Positions 43,500 to 53,473 of a DNA stretch of 64,000 nt are shown piece after piece. The translations under genes were made by a program, and so were the position numbers. Where the stretch lies: the NCBI GenBank assembly GCA_016708955.1, contig JADJES010000001.1, positions 124,001 through 188,000 of the forward strand, in the 5' to 3' direction. Below the pieces are notes generated by a model. The model did not search any database and had not been told where the DNA came from. It saw only the letters and a program-made list of their open reading frames with translations. Source of the stretch: Nitrosomonas sp. Lineage in GTDB: Bacteria > Pseudomonadota > Gammaproteobacteria > Burkholderiales > Nitrosomonadaceae. Every line of letters begins with the position of its first letter. Position 1 is the first letter of the stretch.

Positions 43500-44765
43500 T
43501 TATGCGGGTTGATTGATTGCATCACTGATCCGGTTGGCCCAGGCTGCTGCTTCCAGTTCCATTTTGGTGAATTCACTGATGCTCAGAAAACCCAAGTCTG
43601 ACAGCATCGATGAAACTGTCTCAAATTCACCTTTCTCATGGGCCTCTATCAATTCCAGTTGACGACCCAGATATCCACGCCGATTTAGCAAAGCTTCGCT
43701 CATATCTTTCTGTATGCTGAGCGAACTCACCAGTTCGAACATTTCTATCCCAAGTAAGGTATCCAGCAATGATAGAGTACCCACCATAAAAGCGCGATCC
43801 TGGTGATTCTTGTCATGCGGGCGATCTGCTATGGCGATGAACTCAAGCAGCTTGCCACGTACAGTGGCCGTTTGCATTAATGCATCTGAGGCGTTACCGC
43901 CCTTCTGCTTTGCGGCATAAAGTAATATCTGTATCCAGCGTTGGAGTTGTTTCCGGCCGAGTATCATAATGGCTCGTTTTATCGAGTTAATCGTTCTTGG
44001 CAAGCCACTTGCGGCTGAATTTACCATGCGCAGCAGGTTATAGCTTAACCCGGGTTGATATTTGAGTTCATTCTCAATTTCAGTCACATCACTGTCTTTA
44101 ACAACAAGCAATAAAAGCTTTAGTAAGGCTAGCTTGGATGGATCAATCCGTTTGCCCGAAATAATTTCCGGCTTCGCGAAATAAAAGCCTTGCAACATTT
44201 GAAAATTCAAAGCGATACAGCTCCTGGCCATTTCCTGGCTTTCAACTTTTTCTGCTAGAAACAATACCGGCCAGCGCTTTAGTTTCTTTATAAGACTAAT
44301 CAGGTCGTTTTGTTTCAGTGCGGTGATATTGATTTTGACTACATTAATTAAAGGCATGATGCGATCAAATCGTTTATCCAGTTGAATAACATTGGAAAGT
44401 GCCAGTTGATAGCCTTTTTGTTTCAAAAACGTACAGCGATCAATGATTTCATCATTAATTTCGACGCTTCTTAGAATTTCAAGAACTACATGCTTTTTGG
44501 GAAGCATGCAAATGGCATCATGCATTAATAACTCAGTGTCGACTTTAATAAAACCACGCCGTTTTCCTATTACATTTTCAATTCCTAATTGTCCGTAGGT
44601 ATCGATGATGACATTTGCTGAAGCGGCAGAATTATCTGTGACATTAACTGTGTTATGTTGGTCGGAACGGAATAAAAGTTCAAATGCGACTAAGTTTTGT
44701 TTGCTGTCAAGAATCGGTAACCTGCCAAGATAAACTTCCTTCATATATTCTCCTGTATCTTCCAT
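43500..44765 (-). CDS. EAL-HDOD signalling protein (YuxH-like)
   Basis: The 421-residue protein has an N-terminal EAL-like domain (GRLPILDSKQNLVAFELLFRS) in which the catalytic motifs are degraded, and a C-terminal HDOD domain from about residue 210 (PGLSYNLLRMVNSAASG, IKRAIMILGRKQLQRWI). This is the YuxH architecture. Members act as signalling adaptors or c-di-GMP sensors rather than phosphodiesterases. It lies upstream of pilT on the same strand, which fits a role in pilus or surface behaviour, but this is inference. Confidence 0.9.
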   Translation of the reverse strand: MEDTGEYMKEVYLGRLPILDSKQNLVAFELLFRSDQHNTVNVTDNSAASANVIIDTYGQLGIENVIGKRRGFIKVDTELLMHDAICMLPKKHVVLEILRSVEINDEIIDRCTFLKQKGYQLALSNVIQLDKRFDRIMPLINVVKINITALKQNDLISLIKKLKRWPVLFLAEKVESQEMARSCIALNFQMLQGFYFAKPEIISGKRIDPSKLALLKLLLLVVKDSDVTEIENELKYQPGLSYNLLRMVNSAASGLPRTINSIKRAIMILGRKQLQRWIQILLYAAKQKGGNASDALMQTATVRGKLLEFIAIADRPHDKNHQDRAFMVGTLSLLDTLLGIEMFELVSSLSIQKDMSEALLNRRGYLGRQLELIEAHEKGEFETVSSMLSDLGFLSISEFTKMELEAAAWANRISDAINQPA

Positions 44766-45038
44766 CTATCTTGCACGCTTTTGTTTATCGTCTTGAATTA
44801 AGCCAACTTGAGTGTTAGCGTGCGCATCGTAAGATATTGTAATAATTGAAATACCCTTTAGGGAACCTCTGGTGATTTCAAAGAGAAAATTTCTCTGGAA
44901 ATATACTATTACTGGGATAAACGGCTAATTTGCCCGGTGCGGCTTGGTGTTTTCCAACATAGCCGGACACGGTGTTTACCAGGCTGTGTGTAAAGATAAT
45001 GACATTCATCGATATTAGGCTTTTGTAATTTCTAATGC

Positions 45039-45896
45039 CTACCGTATGGCATTGAATACTTCTGTGACTTGTAATTTTGCCACTGTCATCACTGACTCAA
45101 TAATTTCAACTGACAAACCAAGGTAGCTCCATGTCTTGAGTGCACGATCAGGTATTGTTTCTTCGTGATTTATTTTCTGATTTGTACAGGGCTGAATATA
45201 GTTAGCAATATTGATAGCTGCGCAAAGGGTGCTGGCGTCATACTCATATTCCGCATCCTTCATGGGATCGAATTGGTATTCAACCATTTTCCAAATATTA
45301 GGTGGTAATTTCCATTGCTTCAGAAGCTCAGCACCTAATTGCGCGTGGGTAAAGCCAAAAATCTTACGTTCTGCCTGGATTACTGCGTCCTCACCTTGGT
45401 TCATGCAACTCAATACTTTTGCAGATTCTTCCGGGTACTGGCTGAAGAGTATTAATCTCCCAACACCATGCAACAATCCAGCGATAAAGAAACGCTCTCT
45501 ACTGTCAACACTCGATGCCAGTAGCCGCGCAGTTACACCACAAGTGATACTGTGATTCCAAAATGTGTCCATGTCGACCAGATCGGATGAGATGCCCTTA
45601 AATGTAGACGTCACTGATGATGCCAAAACTAGATTCCGCAGTTCTTTATGCCCAATTATGGAGATTGCTTTTAAAATAGTTTCTACTTTGCCAGAAAAAC
45701 CAAAGTAAGTGCTATTCGCGAACTTTAATAATTTCGCGGTTAATGCTGGATCACTTGAAATCACCTGCTCCAATTCATAATTGGATGCGTCCCCTGAATC
45801 AATCAAATCGTTTATACGAATCACAACATCCGGTAAGGAAAAAATTGAGCGAACATTCGTGGCTATCGTGCGAGGATCCATTTGAGTCTCAGTCAA
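45039..45896 (-). CDS. HDOD domain protein
   Basis: The 285-residue protein is a single HDOD domain: SLPDVVIRINDLIDSGDASNYELEQVISSDPALTAKLLKFANS at residues 16-62, then ISIIGHKELRNLVLA and a helical C-terminal half with AGLLHGVGRLIL. The usual HD phosphohydrolase metal residues are reduced, as is normal for HDOD. Its role is unknown. It precedes the EAL-HDOD gene with a 273-base gap in which I see no clear feature. Confidence 0.87.
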   Translation of the reverse strand: MTETQMDPRTIATNVRSIFSLPDVVIRINDLIDSGDASNYELEQVISSDPALTAKLLKFANSTYFGFSGKVETILKAISIIGHKELRNLVLASSVTSTFKGISSDLVDMDTFWNHSITCGVTARLLASSVDSRERFFIAGLLHGVGRLILFSQYPEESAKVLSCMNQGEDAVIQAERKIFGFTHAQLGAELLKQWKLPPNIWKMVEYQFDPMKDAEYEYDASTLCAAINIANYIQPCTNQKINHEETIPDRALKTWSYLGLSVEIIESVMTVAKLQVTEVFNAIR

Positions 45897-46143
45897 GAAA
45901 ATATCAATTAACGGTGGTCTTAATTTAATTGGATAGTCGGTGGTAACATCTGATTTTGGCGATGGAATAACTATTTTCTAGTCTGTACTCGGATCCCATT
46001 GGAACGCTTCGCAAGCAAAACCAAAATGCTCATGCGAAGATTAAACCAATATGCGCAGCAATGCGTTGACGATTAAGCGGAGAAAACGGTCTGATTTCGT
46101 GTAGAAGCGTGGTGCGGTTCCGGCTGATTCCGCCGGATATAGG

Positions 46144-46395
46144 CTATTTTACTGAGATAAGTGACTGATATTTAGCTTGTAGTTGTTCCTTGCTTTCAAT
46201 CCTATCAGGATTGGTAACAATACAATCTACGGGACATACTTCGATACATTGCGGTTCATTGTAGTGCCCAACACATTCCGTGCATAAGCTCGCAGCTATC
46301 ATGTAAATTTCTTCACCCTGAGAAATGGCTCCATTAGGGCATTCGGGTTCGCAAACATCACAGTTAATACATTCGTCAGTAATGATTAATGCCAT
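46144..46395 (-). CDS. 2[4Fe-4S] ferredoxin, YfhL type
   Basis: This 83-residue protein is a bacterial-type ferredoxin with two cluster motifs: CINCDVCEPECP (residues 9-20) and CTECVGHYNEPQCIEVCP (about 38-55), with the spacing between the first two half-motifs extended as in the YfhL/Alvin family. It lies 15 bases after coaD on the same strand, a placement common in betaproteobacteria. Its redox partner is unknown. Confidence 0.93.
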   Translation of the reverse strand: MALIITDECINCDVCEPECPNGAISQGEEIYMIAASLCTECVGHYNEPQCIEVCPVDCIVTNPDRIESKEQLQAKYQSLISVK

Positions 46396-46410
46396 TTAAT
46401 TCTCTCAAAA

Positions 46411-46890
46411 CTATTTTGTTATTTTTTCGCGTAGTTTTTTTGCTACCAGCGGGTGTACAAATGCATCCGCATTACCGCCCAATGAAGCAATCTCACGCAC
46501 AATGGTTGCTGAAATAAACATATATTGTTCTGATGGTGTCATGAATAAAGTTTCCACATCGGGGTACATACTACGATTCATCCCCGCCATCTGGAACTCA
46601 TATTCAAAATCTGAAGCGGCACGCAAGCCGCGCAAAATTATTCGCGCGTTCTGTTGCTGCAAGAAATTCATCAATAAACCAGAAAATGCCATAATTTTGA
46701 CATTCGGACAGTCTGACAATACCTCGTGTGCCATTTCTACTCTTTCTTCCAAAGAGAAAAATGGTTTTTTACTGCTGCTTACGGCTATCGCTACGATGAC
46801 TTGATCAAACAAACGCGAAGCACGCCGGACCAGATCTTCGTGTCCACGCGTTATTGGGTCAAATGTGCCAGGATAAATCACTTTATCCAT
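46411..46890 (-). CDS. coaD: Phosphopantetheine adenylyltransferase CoaD
   Basis: CoaD makes dephospho-CoA from 4'-phosphopantetheine and ATP. The 159-residue protein has the nucleotidyltransferase motif YPGTFDPITRGHEDL (residues 6-20, TxGH at 15-18), RGLRAASDFEYEFQMAGMNR, and the second motif YMFISATIVREIASLGG. The start overlaps the end of rsmD by 8 bases. CoaE, the next enzyme of the same pathway, is encoded at 59.1 kb in this window. Confidence 0.97.
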   Translation of the reverse strand: MDKVIYPGTFDPITRGHEDLVRRASRLFDQVIVAIAVSSSKKPFFSLEERVEMAHEVLSDCPNVKIMAFSGLLMNFLQQQNARIILRGLRAASDFEYEFQMAGMNRSMYPDVETLFMTPSEQYMFISATIVREIASLGGNADAFVHPLVAKKLREKITK

Positions 46891-47437
46891 TCAGTGCTAG
46901 CTCCAGAAGTTGATAAGATACGGCACCAGCTTTTGCGCTATGTTTTGCACACCAGTGTTTATCCGCAGTCCAATGGCTTTTAGTCTCAGTGTAAACCAGC
47001 CCGCCTTTTTCCAGATGTGAAGGCAGTAACGGCAACAATTTGGGTAACAGTTCAAGACGATAAGGCGGATCAAGAAAGATAACATCAAATTTCCGTAGAT
47101 CAGAATTCATAAAATTTAACGCATTCATAATTCTAAGTTCAACTTGCGTAGCTTGCAATTTTTCCTTATTTTCATGCAGCGCATTATAAATTCTCACGTC
47201 TGTATCGACCATAACCACTTGTGATGCACCACGAGAAGCGGCTTCAAAACCCAATGCACCACTTCCAGCAAACAAATCGAGACAACTCAGGCCAGTTAAA
47301 TCCTGCCCCAGCCAATTAAACACTGTTTCACGAATTCTATCGGGGGTTGGTCTTAAATCTGGGATTGCTGGAAAAGTCAGCAGACGGCTGCGCCACTGAC
47401 CGCCAATGATACGGACTTTCCCTCTAACTAAAACCAT
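46883..47437 (-). CDS. rsmD: 16S rRNA (guanine-966-N2) methyltransferase RsmD
   Basis: RsmD methylates G966 of 16S rRNA in the assembled 30S subunit. The 184-residue protein shows the N-terminal VRIIGGQWRSRLLTFP, the substrate-loop segment RPTPDRIRETVFNWL, SAM motif LDLFAGSGALGFEAASRGA (about residue 55) and the catalytic DPPY (about residue 125). It is coupled to coaD by overlap, a widely conserved pair. Confidence 0.96.
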   Translation of the reverse strand: MVLVRGKVRIIGGQWRSRLLTFPAIPDLRPTPDRIRETVFNWLGQDLTGLSCLDLFAGSGALGFEAASRGASQVVMVDTDVRIYNALHENKEKLQATQVELRIMNALNFMNSDLRKFDVIFLDPPYRLELLPKLLPLLPSHLEKGGLVYTETKSHWTADKHWCAKHSAKAGAVSYQLLELALNG

Positions 47438-47448
47438 GGACCAAGCAT

Positions 47449-48753
47449 TTACTCGATTGCTCCCACGACAACAGTGACCATGCCGTCCGGTTGAATTCGC
47501 CGCTGGAATGCTTGCCGGATTTGTTCGGTTGTTACTGCTTCAACCGCTACCAAATAATCCGTTAGATAAGTCAGTGGTAAATTATAAAAGCCGATCATGG
47601 AAAGATAGCTCAATATTTTGCTATTGCTTTCTATTCGAAGCGGGAAACCGCCAATGATATTTTGCTTGGCAGCCAGCAATTCTTCCTCTGTTACACCACT
47701 TGCAACAAAATCTTTAAGCACTTTCTGGGTTAATGCCAACGCTTCTTCTGACTGCTCCTTTTTTGTCTGCAAACCTATTTGAAAAGGCCCTTGTTCTTTA
47801 TAGGGAGAAAAGAAGCTGTAAACGCTATAAGCCAAACCGCGTTGCTGGCGAACTTCTTCCATCAGACGTGAAATGAAACCTCCGCCGCCCAGTATGTGGT
47901 TTCCGACTAATAGTGGAAAATAATCCGGATCACTTCGACGCAGGCCCGGATAGGCCAATTGGATGTGGCTTTGTGTTGCCGGGTGAGGAATTCTTTTTAT
48001 TCCTGCTACGGGTATTGATACTGCAGGAATTTCAGTTTTCTGTCCACTGGAGGAAAGATTGTCAGTTAATTGTTCCGCAATTGCCGCAGCTTCAAGCCGA
48101 GTCACATCGCCAATGATTGCTATCACTGCGTTCCCGGCAACATAATAGGAGCGATAGAAAGCAAGCAAATCTTCCCGCTGCAGCCTATTCAGCGCATCAA
48201 TCTCTCCCAGCTCATTGAATCCGTAAGGGTGGCTGCTATAGAGCATTTTCATTAATTCACGCTCGCCAATGTAATCTGGCTTGGTGCTTGATTCTTTAAT
48301 GCTCGAAACTATTCTTGCTTTTTCCCGCAGTAATATTTCCTGCGGGAATTCCGGGAACTGAATAATGCGTGCAAATACATCAAGTGCTTGCTTGCGCTCC
48401 CGCTCACTGCTCAAAGTACGCAGAGCTAATCCGGCACGATCGCGGTCAAAATTATTTTTTAATTGCGCGCCGACATCGGCTAACCCTGTGGCAATTTGGT
48501 CTTCAGATAGGCCGCCCGCGCCAAGACTGAGCAAATGCCGTACCAGATTGGCGCAACCTGATTTGCTGGCAGTATCCATGGCACTACCCGCAGCAAACTC
48601 TACATTGATATCCAGCATGGGCAAATCGTGATTTTCAACAAAATAAACTCGTGCCCCGGAGGATGTTTGCCAGTACTGGATCGGCAGAGAAGCCAATGCC
48701 CATTGAGAATAAAAACTAAACAGTACAATACCTATGAATCGCTTTATTTGCAC
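47449..48753 (-). CDS. M16 family peptidase-like protein lacking the zinc motif
   Basis: The 434-residue exported protein (signal peptide IGIVLFSFYSQWALA) has the M16B peptidase fold: VYFVENHDLPMLDINVEFAAGS, a central domain with LPLLVGNHILGGGGFISRLMEEVRQQRGLAYS (the R/Y substrate site), and a C-terminal domain. The HxxEH zinc site is replaced by NLVRH (about residue 66), so catalysis is not expected. Such non-catalytic chains normally pair with an active M16 subunit, often encoded next door. Here the neighbour is ppc, and no active partner is in the window. Confidence 0.9.
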   Translation of the reverse strand: MQIKRFIGIVLFSFYSQWALASLPIQYWQTSSGARVYFVENHDLPMLDINVEFAAGSAMDTASKSGCANLVRHLLSLGAGGLSEDQIATGLADVGAQLKNNFDRDRAGLALRTLSSERERKQALDVFARIIQFPEFPQEILLREKARIVSSIKESSTKPDYIGERELMKMLYSSHPYGFNELGEIDALNRLQREDLLAFYRSYYVAGNAVIAIIGDVTRLEAAAIAEQLTDNLSSSGQKTEIPAVSIPVAGIKRIPHPATQSHIQLAYPGLRRSDPDYFPLLVGNHILGGGGFISRLMEEVRQQRGLAYSVYSFFSPYKEQGPFQIGLQTKKEQSEEALALTQKVLKDFVASGVTEEELLAAKQNIIGGFPLRIESNSKILSYLSMIGFYNLPLTYLTDYLVAVEAVTTEQIRQAFQRRIQPDGMVTVVVGAIE

Positions 48754-48795
48754 GAAAGCCTCCTGCAGCTCAAGTATTTCAGTAATAAAGGCCTA

Positions 48796-51591
48796 TTAGC
48801 CACTATTGCGCAACCCAGCGGTTACACCATTAATCGTAAGGTGGATGGAACGTTTAACTTCTTCACTATCTTCACCGGACCGGTAACGGCGCAGCAATTC
48901 AACCTGCAAATGGTTGAGCGGATCAATATAAGGGGTTCTGTTGCGAATACTCCGTGCTAGCGTAGGATTGTCTTGCAGCAACTCAGTATGGCCGGTCACG
49001 GCAAACAACCATTTTTGACTTCTTGCCCATTCTTCTTTGATACGCCCAAAAATCTGCTCACGCAATACCACATCTTCGACTAATTCTGCATAGCGGGATG
49101 CAATACCCATATCTGTCTTAGCTAACACCATGTCCATGTTCGACAATAATGTTTGCATAAAGGGCCATTCCCGATACATCTCCTGTAATAATGCCAATCC
49201 CTGCCCATCCTGATCGGCATGATTGACAAAAGCTTCTATTGCATGACCGAATCCGTACCAGCCCGGCAGCATCATCCGACTCAAACTCCAGCTAAATACC
49301 CAAGGAATTGCACGCAAATCTTCAATCGCATCGGAATTCTTACGTGACGGCGGCCTGCTGCCAATATGCAGCCCCGCCATTTCGCGGATCGGCGTTGATT
49401 CCAGGAAAAATTGCTTAAATCCGGGTGTTTCGTACACCAAGTCACGGTAAGCTGCAAAAGACACGGATGCCAATTTCTCCATAGCCGAATAATAACGATC
49501 CGAATTCGTGCCGATTGAATCACGACTCAGCAAGGTTGCTTCCATCGTTGCTGCCGCCAATGTTTCAAGGTTCCGTCGCCCAATTTCAGGTTCAGCATAT
49601 TTACTGCTGATCACCTCGCCTTGCTCGGTTACACGGATTTGACCATTAACACTTCCTGGTGGCTGAGCCAGGATACTTTGATAACTCGGTCCGCCACCCC
49701 TGCCCACCGTACCGCCGCGACCGTGAAACAAGCGTAATTCAACTTTGTGTTTGGCGAAAACTTTAGTGAGTTCAATTTCGGCTTTATAAATCTCCCAATT
49801 CGACGTGATAAAACCCCCATCCTTGTTGCTATCAGAGTAACCCAGCATGACTTCTTGCACGTTGGCACGCGAATTCAGCAACTTGCGATAATAGGGCAGT
49901 GAAAATAACTGATCCATAATAACGCTACAGCTACGCAAGTCCGAGATTGTTTCAAATAATGGGATAATATTGAGGTGAAGTTGCGGGTTTTCTCCGGCTT
50001 GCAACAGGCCGACTTGCTGTAACAGGAATGCTACTTCCAGCACATTAATGATATCGGTGGTCATCGAAATGATGTAATTCGACATCGTTACACGTCCAAA
50101 GCGGCGATGAATTTCGGCGGCGCATTGCAAAATTCGCAGTTCGGATTGTGCCAGATCAGAAAATTCAGCGTACGAGACCAGTATCGAACGCGGTTGACTA
50201 ATTTCTTTAAGCAGCCACTCCGTACGATCTTTTTCACTTAGCTGCGCATATCCTTTCCGGCCTGTGCTGTATTCGAATAATTCGCTGACGACTTGCTCAT
50301 GGATCTTGCTATGCTGGCGCATATCCAGCGGTGCTAAATGAAAACCAAATACATCCACGGCGCGGCTGAGATTACGTAATGCGCCACGTGCTATCCAAGA
50401 TGATTTATGCTGTTTGAGCGAATGGATGATGGCATTGAGGTCATGCAAAAATTCAGTACTGCTTGCATAAGGTGCTCTGGTTTCGGTCGGCGTGTATTGC
50501 GTGACCTCATGACCTAATTGATGCGCGGTTGCAACCAAACGTGCAGCGATACTGAGAAAAATCCGCCGGTACGGTTCGTCAGACCGGTTAGGAATATCCG
50601 GTGCGGTAGCAGCCAGTTGTTTAACTTCATCGCTGACTTGCACCAATTGCTCGGTCAGACTCATAGAGCGGCCAATTTTCTGCACGGCATCGATGTAAAA
50701 ATCCAATGCCACCGACGATTGACGTTCCACCGCCCGTAACATGACATCATGCGTGACAAAAGGATTGCCATCACGATCACCACCAATCCAGCTACCGATG
50801 CGCAAGAACGATGTGACATACGGAGCATCTTTACCCAAGCGGCGTTCGAGCAGGTCTTCTATTTTGGCATAGATGTAGGGGATCTCTGTCAAAAAGGTGT
50901 AGCTGTAATACGCCAAGCCATTCTCGATTTCATCATACACAGACAAGCGGGTGGGACGTAACATGCGAGTCTGCCACAATATCTGAATGGTAGCGCGCAA
51001 GCCTTCCTCATTGTGGCGCAATTCATTTGGCGTGAGTTCAGTCCGCGCACGTTCTTTCAGCAAACGCTCAATGGTTAATTGACAATCCAGGATACTTCTT
51101 CGTTGGACTTCTGTTGGATGCGCTGTCAAAACCGGTGATATCATCGCTTTGCTAAAAAAGTCTACTAAGACTGTAATATCTTTTCTGCTTTCCAATATGC
51201 GTTCCAGTGCTAATGTCACACTTCCAGCCTGCGGCGCGGATCCCGCGCGAAGATGTGCGCGCCGGCGCCGGTTGTGATGAACATCCTCAGCAATATTGGA
51301 AAGTAATGAGAAATAACTGAATGCACGAACGACGGGCAATGAATCTTTGTCACTCAACTGATTGAGTATCTCATCAAGCTCACCCCTCGCCTGTAGATCT
51401 TGGTCCCGATGAAAACGAATCGCAGTCTGGCGTATATTCTCGACCAGCTCAAAAGCACTATCCCCATCCTGTTCACGTAACGTATCGCCCAGCATACGTC
51501 CTAGGAAACGAATGTCTTCGCGCAATGGTAAGTCTTTATCATTCACCAATTTATTGTTGGCAACACTATTCTCTGAATCAGTTGCGCTCAT
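48796..51591 (-). CDS. ppc: Phosphoenolpyruvate carboxylase
   Basis: PEP carboxylase adds bicarbonate to PEP to replenish oxaloacetate. The protein has VLTAHPTEVQRRS with the catalytic histidine (about residue 155), GSWIGGDRDGNPFV, the catalytic FHGRGGTVGRGGGP (about residue 640) and MLGYSDSNKDGG. The ATG at 51591 (MSATDSEN) is preferred over the open extension to 51639, whose 16 residues do not resemble the family N-terminus. From there it is 931 residues. It could supply the malate used by the Mcl/Mtk route via oxaloacetate. Confidence 0.95.
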   Translation of the reverse strand: MSATDSENSVANNKLVNDKDLPLREDIRFLGRMLGDTLREQDGDSAFELVENIRQTAIRFHRDQDLQARGELDEILNQLSDKDSLPVVRAFSYFSLLSNIAEDVHHNRRRRAHLRAGSAPQAGSVTLALERILESRKDITVLVDFFSKAMISPVLTAHPTEVQRRSILDCQLTIERLLKERARTELTPNELRHNEEGLRATIQILWQTRMLRPTRLSVYDEIENGLAYYSYTFLTEIPYIYAKIEDLLERRLGKDAPYVTSFLRIGSWIGGDRDGNPFVTHDVMLRAVERQSSVALDFYIDAVQKIGRSMSLTEQLVQVSDEVKQLAATAPDIPNRSDEPYRRIFLSIAARLVATAHQLGHEVTQYTPTETRAPYASSTEFLHDLNAIIHSLKQHKSSWIARGALRNLSRAVDVFGFHLAPLDMRQHSKIHEQVVSELFEYSTGRKGYAQLSEKDRTEWLLKEISQPRSILVSYAEFSDLAQSELRILQCAAEIHRRFGRVTMSNYIISMTTDIINVLEVAFLLQQVGLLQAGENPQLHLNIIPLFETISDLRSCSVIMDQLFSLPYYRKLLNSRANVQEVMLGYSDSNKDGGFITSNWEIYKAEIELTKVFAKHKVELRLFHGRGGTVGRGGGPSYQSILAQPPGSVNGQIRVTEQGEVISSKYAEPEIGRRNLETLAAATMEATLLSRDSIGTNSDRYYSAMEKLASVSFAAYRDLVYETPGFKQFFLESTPIREMAGLHIGSRPPSRKNSDAIEDLRAIPWVFSWSLSRMMLPGWYGFGHAIEAFVNHADQDGQGLALLQEMYREWPFMQTLLSNMDMVLAKTDMGIASRYAELVEDVVLREQIFGRIKEEWARSQKWLFAVTGHTELLQDNPTLARSIRNRTPYIDPLNHLQVELLRRYRSGEDSEEVKRSIHLTINGVTAGLRNSG

Positions 51592-51716
51592 CGCATCACA
51601 CACACACTTAAAAATGGATCCGACATGCACTTGCAACACACCAAGTCAGTGTCGGCCATGCTAAAATGACTACTATTATTAAGAATTTTTTGTAATTTTT
51701 TCATTTTATACTATTA

Positions 51717-52673
51717 ATGCCCAATTCACTTTTATCTCCCCAGAAAATCGTCATTGCATCACGAGAAAGCCTGCTTGCAATGTGGCAAGCTAAGTTTATT
51801 CAGAAATGTTTAGGCGAATTATACCCGCAAACTGAAATCAGCATACTCGGCATGACAACGCGCGGCGATCAAATACTGGACCAGTCATTATCAAAAATAG
51901 GCGGGAAGGGTCTGTTCATCAAGGAATTGGAGCAAGCTTTAGAAGATGGACGTGCTGATATTGCAGTGCACTCAATGAAAGATATGCCCATGAATGTGCC
52001 TGAGGGATTCAAGCTCGCTGCCATTACTGAACGGGAAGATCCTCGCGATGCTTTTGTTTCCAATCAATATGCTAATCTGGATGCACTGCCAGAAGGCAGC
52101 ATTGTTGGTACATCAAGCCTGCGGCGAGAAAGTCAACTGCGCGCGCAATTTTCTCATCTTCAAGTACAACCATTGCGTGGTAATGTGCAAACCCGGTTAC
52201 GTAAACTCGATGAAGGGCAGTATGCTGCAATCATCCTCGCTGCAGCTGGCTTAAAACGGCTTGGATTATCCGCTCGCATCACAGCACTGCTGAATCCTGA
52301 ACAAAGCTTACCTGCAGTAGGACAAGGTGCTTTGGGTATCGAATGCCGGGCTGACCGCACAGATTTGGTTGAGTTGATGCAACCTTTGCATCATCAGGCA
52401 ACAGCTTTTTGTGTGGAAGCAGAACGGGCATTAAGTCGTGTGTTGGGAGGTAGTTGCCAGGTACCATTGGGGGCGTTTGCAGAAATTATCAATGGCACAC
52501 TTGAGTTACGTGGCTTCGTTGCACAACCTGATGGTAAACGCATCATCAGTGGCGCATTAAATGGCAAGCCAGAAACCGGTATCACTATGGGACAGCAGCT
52601 GGCAAAAAAACTAGTCAATGAAGGTGCTGATGAAATATTAGCAGCCTTGGTCCCAGCAGATGGTTGGAAATAG
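51717..52673 (+). CDS. hemC: Porphobilinogen deaminase (hydroxymethylbilane synthase)
   Basis: HemC joins four porphobilinogen units to hydroxymethylbilane for haem synthesis. The 318-residue protein shows IASRESLLAMWQAKF, DIAVHSMKDMP, GTSSLRRESQL and the cofactor cysteine in LGGSCQVPLGAFAE (about residue 247). The gene is divergent from ppc over a 125-base gap and heads a hemC-hemD-hemY cluster. Nitrifiers have a high haem demand for hydroxylamine oxidation, which fits but is not specific. Confidence 0.97.
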   Translation: MPNSLLSPQKIVIASRESLLAMWQAKFIQKCLGELYPQTEISILGMTTRGDQILDQSLSKIGGKGLFIKELEQALEDGRADIAVHSMKDMPMNVPEGFKLAAITEREDPRDAFVSNQYANLDALPEGSIVGTSSLRRESQLRAQFSHLQVQPLRGNVQTRLRKLDEGQYAAIILAAAGLKRLGLSARITALLNPEQSLPAVGQGALGIECRADRTDLVELMQPLHHQATAFCVEAERALSRVLGGSCQVPLGAFAEIINGTLELRGFVAQPDGKRIISGALNGKPETGITMGQQLAKKLVNEGADEILAALVPADGWK

Positions 52674-52675
52674 CG

Positions 52676-53473
52676 TTGCCTAAAAACAAGCAATTAGACG
52701 GCATTAATATTCTGGTTACTCGTCCAATGCACCAGTCTGTTTTGCTTGCAGAAGGTATTCGCGCTATGGGTGGCAATCCAATTCTACTTCCGGTACTGGA
52801 AATAACGGATGTAACAGATTTAAATCCTTTAATTGATTTAATTAGCCGCCTAGATGAATTCGATTGGGCAATATTTGTCAGTCCCAATGCTGTCAACAAA
52901 GCCATGCAGTTAATCAGCAAGCAACGTATCTTGCCTTTCCATTTAAGATTTGCCGCCGTCGGTAAAGGCAGTGCAGATGCTTTAAAGCATTATGGCATCA
53001 ACGAAGTACTCGTTCCAGTTGAGCATTTTGATAGTGAAGCATTACTGCAGCAGGAGCAATTGCAAAACATGATTGGCAAAAGAGTTGTTATTTTTCGTGG
53101 TAACGGCGGTAGGGGGTTGCTGGGAGACACACTCATGCAGCGTGGCGCATTCCTCGAATACGCAGAATGCTATCAACGCAGGAGACCAGATGTTGATACG
53201 ACATCATTAATAACTGCTTGGGCGCAAGGTGAGATACACGCCGTGATTATCACAAGCAGCGAAGGATTACATAATTTATTTGACATAATAGGCAAGCTTG
53301 GCCAACAATTACTGAAATCGACCCCGGTTTTTACAGTTCATGAACGTATTGCCCGGACAGCGAAAGAATTGGGGCTGGGGAAAATCGTAAAAGCGACATC
53401 TGCTGGAGATGAGGGTTTGCTGGAAAGTCTGCAAGCGTACTTTCAGGTAACCGGGAAACAGTACAATTTATAA
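52676..53473 (+). CDS. hemD: Uroporphyrinogen-III synthase
   Basis: HemD cyclises hydroxymethylbilane with inversion of ring D. The protein (about 265 residues) matches the weakly conserved family: ILVTRPMHQSVLLAEGIRAMGGNPILLPVLEI, WAIFVSPNAVNKAM, FAAVGKGSADAL, VVIFRGNGGRGLLGDTL and AVIITSSEGLHNL. The start is uncertain: a TTG at 52676 just after the hemC stop is chosen, while a TTG at 52664 overlapping hemC is also open. The same frame continues after the stop with a hydrophobic stretch (see findings). Confidence 0.92.
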   Translation: MPKNKQLDGINILVTRPMHQSVLLAEGIRAMGGNPILLPVLEITDVTDLNPLIDLISRLDEFDWAIFVSPNAVNKAMQLISKQRILPFHLRFAAVGKGSADALKHYGINEVLVPVEHFDSEALLQQEQLQNMIGKRVVIFRGNGGRGLLGDTLMQRGAFLEYAECYQRRRPDVDTTSLITAWAQGEIHAVIITSSEGLHNLFDIIGKLGQQLLKSTPVFTVHERIARTAKELGLGKIVKATSAGDEGLLESLQAYFQVTGKQYNL

